From Todiramphus chloris collaris (lineage: Eukaryota; Chordata; Aves; Coraciiformes; Alcedinidae), in assembly GCA_025345505.1 (NCBI GenBank), contig JANVCC010000018.1:4648490-4712489 (forward strand): 64,000 bases of DNA, read 5' to 3'. A model generated the notes under the pieces. It had not been told where the DNA came from. It ran no database searches and worked only from the letters and a program-made list of their open reading frames with translations. Shown here piece after piece: positions 21,968 to 46,174 of the stretch. Position numbers and translations under genes: made by a program. How positions within the stretch are numbered: position 1 is the first letter of the stretch; each line of letters opens with the position of its first letter.

Positions 21968-24399
21968 CTGTTGAGCAGAGACAGAAGATTTGGTTTTGTT
22001 AACCCAAAGTCACAACGTACTTTTATGACGAGTAGCTAAAAATATTCCTTATGTATTTATACAGCTTGCCCTACTAACACTAAGCACTCCTAACGCAGGA
22101 ATGGGACCATTTACCTCCCAGTCCTACTGATATCCCAGTTTCAGAGATGGGAAGTGAAACACACAGTTTGTTGAATGAAACACGATTGGCAAAGCAACTT
22201 CTTTATTCCACACCACTGCCCAACCTCGTCCTTTTTTCTTCCTGCTCCCAATACACAGGAACTCCTGCTCTTGCAATCTAAGTCTTCAAGTATTTGCTGT
22301 ACTCGAGTTGTAAGAAACTGTCCTGTGAGGAAAGCCTCTGCTTGTTGAAAGCCAAGATATAAGCAGGGGCAGTTCTCACCTTGAGAACTACAAGGTCCAT
22401 CTCCACCAGAGTTTTATTTATTAAAGCCTCTGGAGCCTCCTGTGCAAGCATGGCACAGACACAGCAGCATCACGTGGCAGAGCAGCAAGTACCCACTGGA
22501 ACGGGAGGACTCTGCTCCTGCACAGCTCCCATTAGGGTGGGGGATCAGCCAGAAACCATCAGAGCATCTCAGCCCTGACACTCGGTATGGGTTTACTCAG
22601 CGTGCCCAGTACAATTTCTAGTGGAGAAACTAGGAAATGAACTTTGAATGTCAGGTACAGCAGTACATCCATTAAAAGGTTTTTCTGCTTAAAAGGTGTC
22701 AGATCAGAGTTATACAAAGAGCAGGCACATCCATTTCCCAACCTTTTATCGCACCTCGAACCCGACCACAGCTTCCCTACGGAACCAAGCTCCTCCTGCT
22801 CAACTAATTCCGATGCTCACCACCAAAGGCCACTTCTAGTCTACAGACAGCTTTGCAAACAAGAATTTACACAAGTCACACAAGCTCTCCTGACCAACCA
22901 CTTATGTCTCTGAACAGATGGGAAAGAGATGGTTGAAAGATTCACTGGTACAGTTGCGAGCCACTGGAAATACTACAATTTCCAGGCAGGCATTGCCCAT
23001 CCTTTCCAGTCAAATACCATTGCTACCCGAGTGAAAGCAGTGTACAGCATGGAAGACAAGAAACAAAATGCAAATCCCATCCATGAACTTCATGAGATGG
23101 TGACCACAACACACTGGGCCCTAGAGAAACATTTCACCACTGATTCTGAGCATACCACTCAATGATATTGTCTTTTCCTATCTACAACTGGCTTTCCTTA
23201 TCTAACAGCGCCGCCCAACATGACGCATCATTCCATACTGCATGGGATTGTATTCCCCTGCCCCAGTTTCCCTCTGCCCTTCCCAAACACTTTCTTGTCC
23301 CAAACTCAGATTACCTAACTTAAACTAAGTTCCCTGTAAGAACCCTCCCAGAGGATTTTTCTATCTGTAACTGACCTAAAGTTTCATGTTAAAACTCCTC
23401 ACTTCTTGCTCAACAGGATCATTTAATGGCAAGGGCAGAGACCGTTTGGTTTGAACTGACTCGACTGGGCTGCATGGACTGTACTGGTACTCCACACAGT
23501 TCCCTTTAGCTTCCAATTCCTCAGAAATCTTCTGGAACAAGTCACTACTGCAATTCCGACAGAATCCATGTGAATCTCAGGAATACCTAAAAGGCCTAGT
23601 TAATCTAAAACATTATAGCGTAACAAGCATCCGAGCAGCACTGCAGTGATGGGATGGGATTTGTCAACGCTGGGAGAACACCAAGGTATCTCCCATGGGA
23701 AATTCTCCTACCCCAGTTCCCCAGCTGAAGTTCTCATATACATGTTTATACTGGAAAAGAACACAGGCACTGGTGACCTGCAGGGAGTGAAGGGTTACAC
23801 CAAAGCTGCACCTCCCAAAATGAAAAACCAGGTCTAGAGCACCACTAAGAATGGACACTCCCAGGTGCAGTTCCCCTTGCAGCAACCACCACAGACCCAA
23901 AGCCTGCAGAATCCCCGCGCTTCATCCCAGGTGGGATTCCTCTCAGCTGAGCCTGAAGGAAGAAAGGGAGAACGGGAGAACTGTGTCCATCTGAACCCCC
24001 TCTGCCAAATCAGGCACAGCCCAAGGCCGAGTCATAAATTCCCCTTTTCGGACAGTGACAGGCAGGAATTTAAGTCTTCTCGATGAATTTAGGTCCTTAC
24101 TTCAGAATTTGACACAGCTAATGATGTCAACGTCACATAAGCCTTTAATTGCCTACTTTTCATAAATAATAAACGTGGGGTTTTTTTTACCAAGGCCTCC
24201 CTATGGTGCTCTTCACTGGATGAACCTCAGCACATGGACATGCCCGGCCTCTCCAGAACCCCTGCATCACAAAGCACGGCTCCGGGGACCTGAAGGGGCC
24301 CAGGGGGGGACAAAGGCACCTTGGCCGCCCCGGGCAGGGGCCTGCCACACACACACAGCCAGACAGACAGACAGACAGGTGCCCAGGGACCTGTTGAGC
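21968..24399 (-). other. ENPP5 5' intron
   Basis: This sequence lies between the coding exon and the CpG island. Several ORFs of 60-90 codons show no family resemblance. I see no repeat or further exon. Confidence 0.6.
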
Positions 24400-24990
24400 A
24401 CACGGCCCGATGGCTCGGGCAGGCGGGCGCTCACTGCCCTCCCTCCGCGAACCGCTGACTTCACCCCGAGAGGCCGACCGCGCCGAGCCCAACCCGGCCC
24501 CCGGAACCCGCCGCTCCCACACGCCAGAGGCCCCCTCGGCACCCAGGGCAGCCCCGACCGAGGCTCACTCAGGCCTAACCAACCGCCAGTCCCCCCCCCC
24601 CCTGCCCCGGCTCCCACCGCCTGGCAGAGCCGGGCAGCCCAGGAGCGAGGCCGTGAGGCCCGGCCCAGGCCCCGGGAGGAGCGGAGCGGAGTCGCGCCGT
24701 TACCTACCGGCGCCCCCGCAGCGCAGGCGGAGCAGCCGCGCAGCCTCCGCCTCAGCGGGGCAGGGTCGGCCCCGGCACGTACCGCCCAGCCCAGCCCCGG
24801 TACCTACCGCGCAGCCCGGCCCCGGCACGTACCGCTCGCCCCGCCCGGTCCCGCCCCGCCGGGAGCGTCCAGCGGCGCCGTCAGCCGCTCCGCGCCGGGC
24901 AACGGGGAAGGGCGCGGGGCGGGAGGAGCCTCCTCAGGCGGCGCTGCGCTGGGTTTCTCCCGCTCCGGGAAGCGCAGCGGGTCGGGGGCC
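24400..24990 (-). promoter_or_regulatory. ENPP5: CpG island, probable ENPP5 promoter and first exon
   Basis: This is a sharply bounded block of very high GC with abundant CpG, GC-box-like motifs and a C-run at 24589-24602. It lies 2.5 kb upstream of the ENPP5 coding exon. Several minus-strand donor-like GTAGGT or GTACGT motifs occur at 24703-24835, fitting a short non-coding first exon transcribed leftwards. The long ORFs through it (340 codons on +) are expected by chance in GC-rich DNA. A divergent + strand transcript cannot be excluded. Confidence 0.75.
24770..24844 (-). repeat. three copies of a 25-bp GC-rich repeat with donor-like motifs
   Basis: The segment CCCCGGYACSTACCGC recurs at 24770, 24795 and 24820, exactly 25 bases apart. 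On the minus strand each copy reads GCGGTACGTGCC or GCGGTAGGTACC, a splice-donor-like motif. A related GTAGGTAAC lies at about 24708-24700. Confidence 0.85.
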
Positions 24991-25194
24991 TGGGCCGTGC
25001 TGGGGGGGCTGCAGGTGCTGCTTCTGCGAGTGTGCTTTTGGTTTTTTATCAAAAAATTAAAATTTTCGTTTCGGTGTTTTTTAATCTGCCTTTTTTTGTG
25101 TGTGTGTTTTTTTCCCCTTCTTGTGTTCTCAAGCCCTAAATGTTCCTTTTATTTTTACTTTTTTTTTTTTTTTCCCCTGGCGCATGCTTCTTTG

Positions 25195-25755
25195 TAGCAT
25201 CACAGATGTACCAAGTAGTTTGGGTTGGAAGGGACCTTTAAAAGTCATTTAATCCAACTCCCCTGCACTGAGCAGGGACATCTGCAGCTAGAGCAGGGTG
25301 CTCAGAGTCCTGCTCAACCACCCTTGGGATGTTTCCAGAGATGGGGAACTGACCACCTCGCTGGGCAACCTGGGCCAGGGTCTGATCATCCTTGTAAAAA
25401 ATTCCTTCTCTCTAGTCTAAACCTCATTTAGTTTAAAACCATCACCCCTTGCCCTCTTGCAACAGGCCTTGCTAAAAAGTCTTTCCCTTCCTTCTTGTAG
25501 GCCACCTTTAAGTATTGAAAGGACACCAGAAGGTCTCCCTAGAACCTTCTCCAAGTTTAACACCCCCAGCCCTCCCAGCCTGGCCTCCCAGCAGAGGGGT
25601 TCCAGCCCTCCCAGCATTGCTGGGGCTCCTCTGGCCCTGTTCCCAACAGATCCCTCTCTCTGCTGTGCTGAGGACTCCAGAGCTGGCCCCAGCACTGCAG
25701 GGTGGGGGGTCCCACCAGAGTAGAGGGGCAGAATCACCTCCCTTTCTCCCATGTT
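25195..25755 (-). mobile_element. CR1 LINE, ~0.55 kb
   Basis: The left edge has a degraded inverted tail (AGCATCACAGATG), then 'ggttggaagggacctttaa'. It reads in reverse through the CR1 3' UTR and part of ORF2. It sits just upstream of the ENPP5 CpG island. The right edge is approximate. Confidence 0.9.
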
Positions 25756-28107
25756 GTGATGTTCAAGACCCATTGCCATGCTCTGGAATGAAGAGGAAAA
25801 TCAGTTTATCCCTCCTCATCTCACTAGAAACTGAACTGCTGAAGGGGACAAAAGTCCAAGCTGGGTTCCCATCTTTCCTGCTTGAGGATCTGTGCTACAT
25901 CACAGTCCAAAGCCCACGCCTTGCGTGTGCGTGTGTGCAAACCATACTGTGTGGCATTGTAGGAAACGGTTATAGTAGCACTGGTGCATAGGAACATGCT
26001 ACTTGTTCATTACTTTATAGGTGGCACTGCCTAGTTTACATGTCTTTGTGGTGCATACGGGGATTATAATGCAAAGAAAAAAACTGCAGTTGGAGTGTGG
26101 GACTTGTTTCCCCTGATCCGTACAAGATGAACCTGCTTTCTTGCTGATGACAACCTCCTGGAGGCTTCATGTCTCCAACATAGCACATCAGTAAGCAGGT
26201 AAAGAAGGGTTACCTGGAAGATGTGCACAGGCTGTAATCCAGGTGAGATCCTGGCTCCTTCCCACCTTTTTGTGTGAAGTTGCAGCCTGGCTGCCCCAGC
26301 TCGGGGTCACGGAGCTGGCCAGGCTCTGCGGTGAGGGACTCGCGCGTGCCCGGGGCAGTGCCAAAGTCTGGTGGGCGTCGTATCCAGATTTTTTAAGCAC
26401 GGGTGATACCTTCCTCCTCCTCACCCCAGCACCAACTATTGTAGTGGGGGACAAAGCTCTTTTAATTGTTAATATTTTTTTTCTTCCCCCCCCTTCATTA
26501 GTGTTGCTGTGTTGGGGATGGGAGCCTGGGACTGGTACAGCACTGGGAATACCCACAACATGATAGAATCCCAGCTTTGTGCATTGAGATCTCCAGCCGG
26601 GTGCCCTTCAACAGCACCGTGTGCCTCACATGAGGAGTTAACCTCCTCGGCTAGGAAAAAGAAAATATTTACTGTTGGTTCAACTTTAATTTTGGCCTCT
26701 CGTTGCTCAGATCCAAAGGGCTGGGGAACAGGAGTGACCCTCACTGCAGTGGCTGGAATTAGTCACTAGAGGGTAGAGGTGGACATGGATTGAAGGCACT
26801 GTTCTGAACAGCTGGAAAGGAGATGTGTCTTGGAAGTAGGAAACGGCTCAGCTGCTTCAAACTCCTATAACATTAAAACAAAGTGTGGACAAAGGGTTTG
26901 CGAGCTCCACTGAAATGTTTAATACCACCGTCGGTTTTCACTGAGGTACAGAGCTAAGGGGAACACTGGTACAACACACGTGGTTGAAAATAGCATTGAT
27001 TTCTAGTGTGTACAGGTAGTCACACCCGTGTCGGGAATGCAGACGCTCGAACGAAGACACGAGTTACGTTTTTAAACCTACACCACCACCACCATCTCTG
27101 CAGCTGCCCACAGCAGGACGGCTTGCCGAGCTGACGCTGAAGGGTCTGTCAGGTCTTTACAGATGGCATTTCTCTCAGAAATGCTCCGAAATGGATTGAA
27201 AACCTTTAGCTCCCTTACTGGGAGAGCGAAGAGAGGGCACCTGCGTGACACTAACGGAGACACAACTTTCTTGTAGTAGATAAAACGATCAGCTACAGTG
27301 GTTTGTTAAAGCAAGGATGATTTTTGTGGTGTTTAACAATGGAGAAGTTTAATCCTTCTTGCCGGATGCTCTTACTCAGGTGAGTGAGGAAGCCCCTGAC
27401 TCAAGGACACCAAGTGGGCCCTTCTCCATACAGCTCTCAGTTACATGGATTTAACTCCGGAACTCTGCTTTAAGGTTGTGAGTACCTTCCTTTTGCATTA
27501 ACTTGGGAGGCTGCTCCCACTTCACAGCTTTCCCAGTCTTACTCCAGCAAGAATCTCACTAACAAGACGTCCCCAGTTCTAGGCTTTGTAGCTACTCCGT
27601 CGGCACACAATGCTCTACTAAAAGGATCCCTGGATGGCTCTGCTGTAGCCCCAGAACCTCTGTGTAGCGATGGAACAAACTGTTGAACGGGGAGAGGCAA
27701 TTTAAGGCTGTTTTTTCCATGCCTTGTGAGCATCTCTGCAGCAGAGGCCTTCGGGGTTCTGCCCCTTCTGGCAGGAGTGCTGCTGCTGTTCTGCCTCTCG
27801 CAGCGCAAGCTCCCCTCCACTCCCTGCCAAAGCAAACACACTCCACACTTCAAACAGTGGGAAAGAGCTTGTACACCATTTCCTCCCTCCTAATCTTACC
27901 CCTGAATGGCGCAGTCTACGTGTATTTAAAAAGAGCACAGCTCACGTTGACAAGAGGTCTCCTTTTAAGAGGATGAATACTTGGAAGCTGCTGTGCTCCC
28001 CTCAGAATTGGTGCTGAACCAGGAAAAGCAGTGTGTGGTTTGGTTTGTGCTGTGGTTTGCCAGTGAGATACCGAAGGACCCAAACCCAGTGAGCATTTCA
28101 TCATCTG
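25756..28107. other. intergenic unique DNA
   Basis: No gene or repeat family was recognised. Several 60-160 codon ORFs overlap one another on both strands, without family resemblance or splice logic. The segment ends at an assembly gap. Confidence 0.5.
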
Positions 28108-28163
28108 NNNNNNNNNNTTTCATCATCTGTCAGTGAGATACCGAAGGACCCAAACCCAGTGAG
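28061..28163 (+). repeat. direct repeat flanking the assembly gap
   Basis: A 33-base segment at 28061-28093 recurs exactly at 28131-28163. A 12-base segment (TTTCATCATCTG) ends the left contig at 28096-28107 and begins the right one at 28118-28129. The arrangement is two copies of a ~48-bp unit interrupted by N. Confidence 0.95.
28108..28117. other. assembly gap (10 N)
   Basis: Ten N in a row, probably a placeholder length. Both sides carry the same 12 bases, so the gap may be spurious. Confidence 0.99.
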
Positions 28164-31100
28164 CTGCTGAATCTATTTTAAGAGGTTGGGCCAATCATCA
28201 GGGAGTAACTAAGTTGGTAACTGTTGACCCAATTGCAGTCTGCTCTGCACTTCCCAAGATCATCCCTCTTAAATCACCGTTTCTCTTGCTTTGATTGTAA
28301 CTTTAGGACAAAAAGACGGGACTGCAGGAAGAACCAAAACAGCCAGAGCATCAGCGATGGAGCACAGAGAGCTTCAGCTGAGAGCAGGCAAGGCATGAGC
28401 CACGGCCACCCGCTGCAGCTGCCAGAAATACTTTTAACTCCCGTTATTCAGTCACACTATTGCTCGCATGCACAAATGTCCAGTATAAAGAAATATTTCC
28501 TATAGAGAGAAATAGATATACACCTACAGTCACGTCCTTGAACAAAGACCAGTGTGGGATCTTGTGGGACACAGCAGAGGATCTCTACCATTTGCAGCTG
28601 AAGCCTTGAAGCTTATTCCCAGGAGCGTGTCAGTGCTGAGCAAGGCAGGAGAGCCACAGCTGGCAGGGAGGTAATGCAGCCTTTCAGTCAGATCAGCTGA
28701 GGAACCTCAAATGCTCAGTTGTTGCTCAACAATAAGAGTAAAGGCCTCCTACAGTACATTTTACCTCTGTAAGAAGATGACTATTACTGCTTTTTTCTAG
28801 TCAAAACACAGAGGTTAAGGCCTGTCTTTTCGAGAGGAACCAGTGAGCTCAGAGCCTACGTTTCCAACGAGACTTCAGTGGATGTAATTTTCAGAATCAT
28901 GAACAATCATCCTTTGAGAAATGAACTCTTTTACGTCAGACAGCCGGGAAAAAGCAAAATTAAAAAAAATAATTTTTCCACCTGCATGATCAAAGGTGAG
29001 GATTTCACAAGACAGTGAATCAGCAAACTCATCTCCTGGTTTGCAATCCTTTGCAAGATCCAGCGCAAACCGACACAAGAGACTGCAATTAGTTTCAATT
29101 CTTGTAGTAATTGATAGAACCTTTCCCCCAGGCTGCGTGGTAGCTGGATGCCACGTGCACTCACGCCCACTGTATTTACCCGTTATTCTAAGAGCACAGC
29201 AAGGACCACATCAGCTGTCAGGGATGTGCTTTTGCCCACCAGGGATTGTTCTGGCTACGCTTAGCCAAATCCATGGCAAACCAGTGCATGTTTGCACCAC
29301 TCCCATGGAACTGCAGCAGTTTAAAACGGAACAGGGCATACCCTGCCGGTAACAGGGCTGCTTTTCCCCACTCATTCCTACTTCTAGAGAGTTTGACCTG
29401 TGTCACACATCTGAGCATTTTCAGTTCCCCCAGTTAAGAGAGCAGTGGTATTTACCACACTAGTCAGTTTATTAATACGGTTTCAAAGTTTCAATGTATA
29501 GTAGAACTCTTCAAATGTTGCTTTTCAAAACGCCAACGCAAGCAGAACACAAAAACATCGTTTGCCGTTATTTATTTCTTAAACTAAGCTCTGAATTATA
29601 CAAGTGTAAAAGTGATTAAATAGCCAACAGCTTTTTAATACTCCTATAAAATATGACTAAAGAGAACATTTCAAAAGTCTGTACAGTGAACTGGAAACGC
29701 TACCGTAACCTGCACCCGTGCCCAGACAAACTGCTGTCCTCCAGCCTCGCCAGATGGCTCAGGCCGTTGCTCTGCACCAAGAACAGTCTTTCTGCAGAAA
29801 GCTTTTTCGCTGTTGCTGACCGGGAGGGAGAGAGGGGAGGGGGAAACAGGCTGATGTAAACCCACCCCACCCCTCCCACCCACTGTAGGATCGAATACAT
29901 GTTAAACCAGTTTCTCCACGGGGCGCAGTTTTGTGATACAAAGCACTTTACAACAGCTGCAGTCTTGTTAGGGTCTAGAAAGGGATGCTCTTGTCATGTT
30001 TTCCTGCTGAAAACAGAGTGTATCTGAGTGTGTGTGGATGCGTTAGGAAGGGGGGAGTTTGTACTACCTCAATTACAAAAACCAAGGCCACAGAGATAGT
30101 TGCTTTTGTTCCAAAAGAGCAGATTCCAAATTACCCTTTCTCCTTGCGCTGTCAATGTTTTCATGCTTTTAGCTGTACTTAGGGAATCATTCAAATTTTG
30201 ATTTCATATTTGAAGAGGTCAGAATGGACAGGCAGGCAGCGGGCGACAGAAATAGCAGCTGTGCTCCCCCAATTTCCTCCTTTAATCTCCAAGCAGCAGG
30301 AGCAACGTCCACTCAACAGAGTGCCCCAGGGCACTGCCGCCAGCCACTCCTACACGCTCCTGCTTTGGAAGGGAAATTAAAAGGGCATCATCTGTGTCAC
30401 TGTGCATCAGAAGCTGTAACGTAACACAGGGATCTCATTTGTACTGTTACGACATGAGAGAGTCTACTCTAGCACTGGACACCCTGGGAAAAGCACAAGT
30501 CAGAGGGACTGAGCTCATAGTTGCCACACAAAATTCCCCCTGAAGTGAGTGGGGGCTCTGCCCGTGATCCACGGAATTCACCAGGACAGTTACGTGCCAG
30601 ATGGTCAGCATTGTTTTGGAAGAAGCCTTTCTTCCACGCCAGGCAAGAACCAGCCTTTAGCAAAACAGCAGGTTGAGTCACAAATGCTGTTCTTTCTACG
30701 ATAGGGACCTGGAATGTGTGCCCGATGGCCATTATTTTAGGTAAGGGCGATAGACAAGCTTTGGCCACAGTTCCAACAGCCTGCTTTGAGTCTGCAGGGT
30801 TGTTGTTGTGTTTCTGTGCTTTTAACCCATGAGCCACATCCCACTCCCTCCTGGGTAGTGTGATACAGTTTTAGACAGGCAAAGAGGAGTCACTGAATGG
30901 GGCCTGGTTTTAAACTTCTCTGAAAATGCACATTAAGGAAAAACATTTAAGATCCAATGCTTTAATTTGCAGTAGAATTTTACATCGTTCGAGGCCAGAA
31001 TGCATAATTCAGAACCAAGTCTCTCCAGAGTTTGAGTACAGGGATACAAGGACTAGATTTGGCCTCCAAGAATTTTACATGTCAAAAAAAAAATCTGGAG

Positions 31101-33529
31101 CATCAACTTTGCCTGGAGGTGATCTCTGATGGCTTACACGGGTTGAGGATGTGGCCAGTAAATTCTTCTATACAGCACATATTGACAAAAAAATCTTGCA
31201 CGTCTACATCTTCCTCTCCCTGTTCATACTGGTCTAAAACCCATGGACCTTTGTGTTCCATGTGTCCTCAGACAGAGGAATTAATCCTGAAATACTGTAG
31301 GTAGCCTATGATGGTGTTTTCAACAGGAACATCAAGTGATAGTCCTAGGGTGACAACTTCTTTATTTAAACCGGTTCTAAATGCACCACTGAAAAAATAA
31401 TTGCCGTGAAACCTCTGAGCAGTCACTCGAACAACTTTACACAGATACCACGAGGATACTAAAGCCCCATTTTTTGTTCAGTCTCTGCTGTATTTAATGT
31501 GCTTCTATCAGTGTAACACACGCACGACGACATCCGTAATGCAGTAACAAGTATCACATTATAGATAGATGCTAAGTAAAGCACTACATCTCGACAGGAG
31601 TATCGGGGGGGGTGTGGTGGCCAGAGAATGAACTACATGAGAATGGTGCAAGTCCTCATTCTCGGAACGTCCTCACCATGCACGTTGAGAACGGCACCTC
31701 CTGTCTTCACCCACACAGCCACGTGCTTTTCTTCCTGGAAGCGGTACAGAGCCAACAGCCCACCAAGGGGGACTTGACTCTGCTGAAGCTGATAAAGGTG
31801 CTAATGAGAGGTGGAACGGAACCCTCCCTCAGAATCCAGATCATTAGGTTTTATGAGAAAAATCTTTTAATTACAGAACCTGACTTTTCAGGTCCCAGAA
31901 TATTTACTCAAGGTGTATTTACTCGGACTTGTAAAGGATTTGAAACCGTGGAATCTCACTGTGCCATTTCCTAGGCACTTTTGGGAGTACAGCTGCAGCT
32001 AGCTAGCTTAAAAACCCCATCGTATCTCACACAAGATGCTCAGTTTTCTGCAGTATTCATTTCAGTGGAACTACTCATGTGCATAAATTAAGCGCATGCT
32101 TAAATATATGCAAAATCTGAGCTCAAATGTCTAGAAAATACGTTCTCAAAATGACAAGTACACATTAAAAGAAAAAAAAAAGGGGGAAATAAAAAAACAA
32201 AAAGAAAAAATTCATCATGGAAGGTTTGGCAGACAGGGAATCCAGTATCTGTCTGCTCTCAGCCATGAGGAAAACACGGAACAGTTTTGGTAACCCGGTA
32301 TACATTGCAAGTGAAAGAAACATGCAGGACAGAGTGAAAAAGGGGGATTTAATTGCATGCAGTTTAATTTCAAGTGTGTAATTATGGTCCTGTTTAATTT
32401 GGCCTAAAAAAAAAACCCCAAAACAAGAACAAAAAAAACAACCCCCAAAAAACAACAACAACAAAAAAAACCCAACAAAAGAACACCAACGAAACTCTCC
32501 TCACCTCCAGAAACCCAAACTGCATACAGCTCAAAAAGGGCTTTAAAAGCACAGGGAGTGGGGAGGAAAAAGGTCTGCATATTAGAAATGCATGAGTAAC
32601 TATGAACAGTTTCAGGGCTATTCAACACACCACTAGGAAAGCATTCAGCCTGTATCATTACTAGAGCTTACAGCTACAACAGAGTGCAATGAATCCTGCC
32701 TTAAATAAGCAGTCAGCTTCTCCTTCTTCCTCCAACTCAGAGGCAAGTACCACTCATACATTTATGGAAGATAAAATGACAATCCCTATTGATATTCCGA
32801 CTCCTTCCTCCTTAGGGAGAAGGACTGAAAGACAGCAGACCCTCCAGCAAGCTGCTGCCCTTCCCCTTAGAGCAGAGAGCTCTTTTTCACGTCCCTGCCA
32901 CCATTTAGGACCTGGTAGAAAAGGGCATTTTTCTGCTGTTTCTAAAAACTGTTGCAAAGATAGTATTTCTTACAGAAAATTCCAGGGGGGTGAGAAGGCC
33001 ACCAAGCTGCTAGTTGACTCAAAACAACACACGTACCCCCCCTTAGGAGAAAAAAAAAAAACCCAAACAGAACAGGAGAAAATGGAAAAGACTAAGGTCT
33101 GCTGGGGAGCTGAGGAGGCCAGAGGAGAAGGCTGCTTGATGAAGGGCAGTAGCAAGTGTTCTGGGAGTTTGAATATCAAACCTGTTATCAGCCTAATTGC
33201 TCACCCTGAAAGATCTCTCTAGTAGTGATGTTTCAGCATACAGATTATAGCTGTGAAAAAATCCTCAGACTGAAACCCTCCCTTGTTTCTTCAGCCTCGT
33301 TTCGCCCTTTCCAGAAAAAACATCTTATTAGTTGGTGTGTGATATGGTTACATATACAAAGATCTTTTTCCTAGCCCTTTTATTACATAGGCTTGATTAC
33401 TGTGAAGGGATTTCAATGACTTTAACGTCCTGGTACTCAAAAAGGCAATGGCTGCCTGTCAACAAAACAAAGCAAACAAAACCCAAGAGCTGTGCTGGAG
33501 GAGAGAAGTGCTGCTTCTGCCGGAGAGGC
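28118..33529 (-). other. intergenic DNA and probable RCAN2 3' UTR
   Basis: The RCAN2 stop is at 33532-33530, so its 3' UTR extends leftwards here by an unknown amount. Minus-strand AATAAA candidates are at about 33383-33378, 31366-31361 and 29576-29571. The middle one would give a UTR of about 2.2 kb. The ORF at 32689-33222 on the opposite strand has no family resemblance. No CR1 occurs in these 5.4 kb, the longest CR1-free stretch in this half of the window, consistent with some constraint. Confidence 0.5.
32405..32478 (+). repeat. A-rich low-complexity tract
   Basis: A-runs separated by CCCC or C. On the RCAN2 strand this is a T/G-rich tract, responsible for the Phe/Gly/Val-rich ORFs seen there. 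Confidence 0.9.
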
Positions 33530-45075
<11,546 letters not shown>

Positions 45076-45702
45076 TTAATTTTGTGCTCCGTCAACATCA
45101 GTCTGTGTCAAAGGATTATCAGAAAGTTGACAACTGTTTAACCAGGAGATTTCAGCTGGTGGCCTTTGGGTGTGGGTGTCCACAGACTAATAAAAGCTGT
45201 GTGAAAAGAAACTGAGGAAAGCACCTGTCTGGAAGAGCTGAACTCTGCAAAACATTGGGCAGAAGGAGCCTTCAAACTGAGAACCCAGAAGCTATTGCAC
45301 CTCTCGTAAAAGATGAGCAAAACTGTGACAATGGCTTAGGAAATGAAGCTGAAAAGGGCATATGACTGAAAATGCCAGACAAGCGTGGTCTCATCTGCAC
45401 AAACCCAAACACTGCTGAATTGCAGTGGAGTCAGCAGACAGAAGGCAGGCCTGCTGTAACGGAGCGTTGCTTTCACCGCAACACTGCAGGGTCATTTTGT
45501 GTCGCACGTTCTGTTTTTTCTGGAGGTTTTGTCAGTTAAATACCTGGCACAGATGTACACTCATTTCTTGAGAGTTCCTGTAACAGCAGGGAAAAAAAAA
45601 AAAAACAGGGAACTGAGAACACAGTGACCTGTCTGAAAGGCAAATTTCAGGCTTAAAAATGAAACTGTAGAACTCCACATTCAAATGCAAGTCTCTTTTC
45701 AG

Positions 45703-45970
45703 TGGTGCCCAGTGACAGGATGAGGGGCAATGGGCACAAGCTGGAACATGGGAAGTTCCATCATGAGGAAAGAAAAACTTCTTCCCTATGAGAGTGACAG
45801 AGCCTGGAACAGGCTGCGCAGAGAGGCTGTGGAGTCTCCTTCTCTGGAGACTTTTATAAACCCACCTGGATCTGTTCCTGTGTGGCCTGCCCTGGGTGAC
45901 CCTGCTTTGACAGGGAGGTTGGACTCGATGATATCCAGAGGTCCCTTCCAACCCCTACCATTCTGTGATT
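45703..45970 (+). mobile_element. CR1 LINE 3' end, first of a tandem pair
   Basis: It reads in + orientation from 'gtgacaggatgaggggcaat' through GGAGTCTCCTTCTCTGGAGA to AGGTCCCTTCCAACCCC and tail ATTCTGTGAT. Confidence 0.93.
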
Positions 45971-46174
45971 TGAACGTGAGGAAGAATTTCTTTCCTGTGA
46001 GGGAGCCTTGGAAGAGGCTGCCCAGAGAGATCGTGGAGTCTCCTTCTCTAGAGCCTTTCAAAACCCACGTGGACATTATCCCGAGCAACCTGCTCTGGGT
46101 GACCCTGCTTTGGCAGGGGAGTTGGACCAGATGATCTCCAGAAGTCCCTTCCAACCCCTACTGTTCTGTGACAC
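45971..46174 (+). mobile_element. CR1 LINE 3' end, second of a tandem pair
   Basis: It starts directly after the first copy's tail. It repeats the last ~200 bases of the element (GGAGTCTCCTTCTCTAGAGC to AAGTCCCTTCCAACCCC, tail TTCTGTGAC), but with a different middle (GAGCAACCTGCTCTGGG), as in another subfamily. Confidence 0.9.

Noticed and set aside
24175..25197. 340-codon + strand ORF through the CpG island
   Set aside because: The composition is Pro/Arg/Ala-rich as expected from GC-rich DNA, other frames are open too, there is no family motif, and it ends in low-complexity Phe/Leu from T-runs.
32689..33222. 177-codon + strand ORF opposite the presumed RCAN2 3' UTR
   Set aside because: It shows no recognisable domain, low-complexity serine and lysine runs, and no promoter or splice context.
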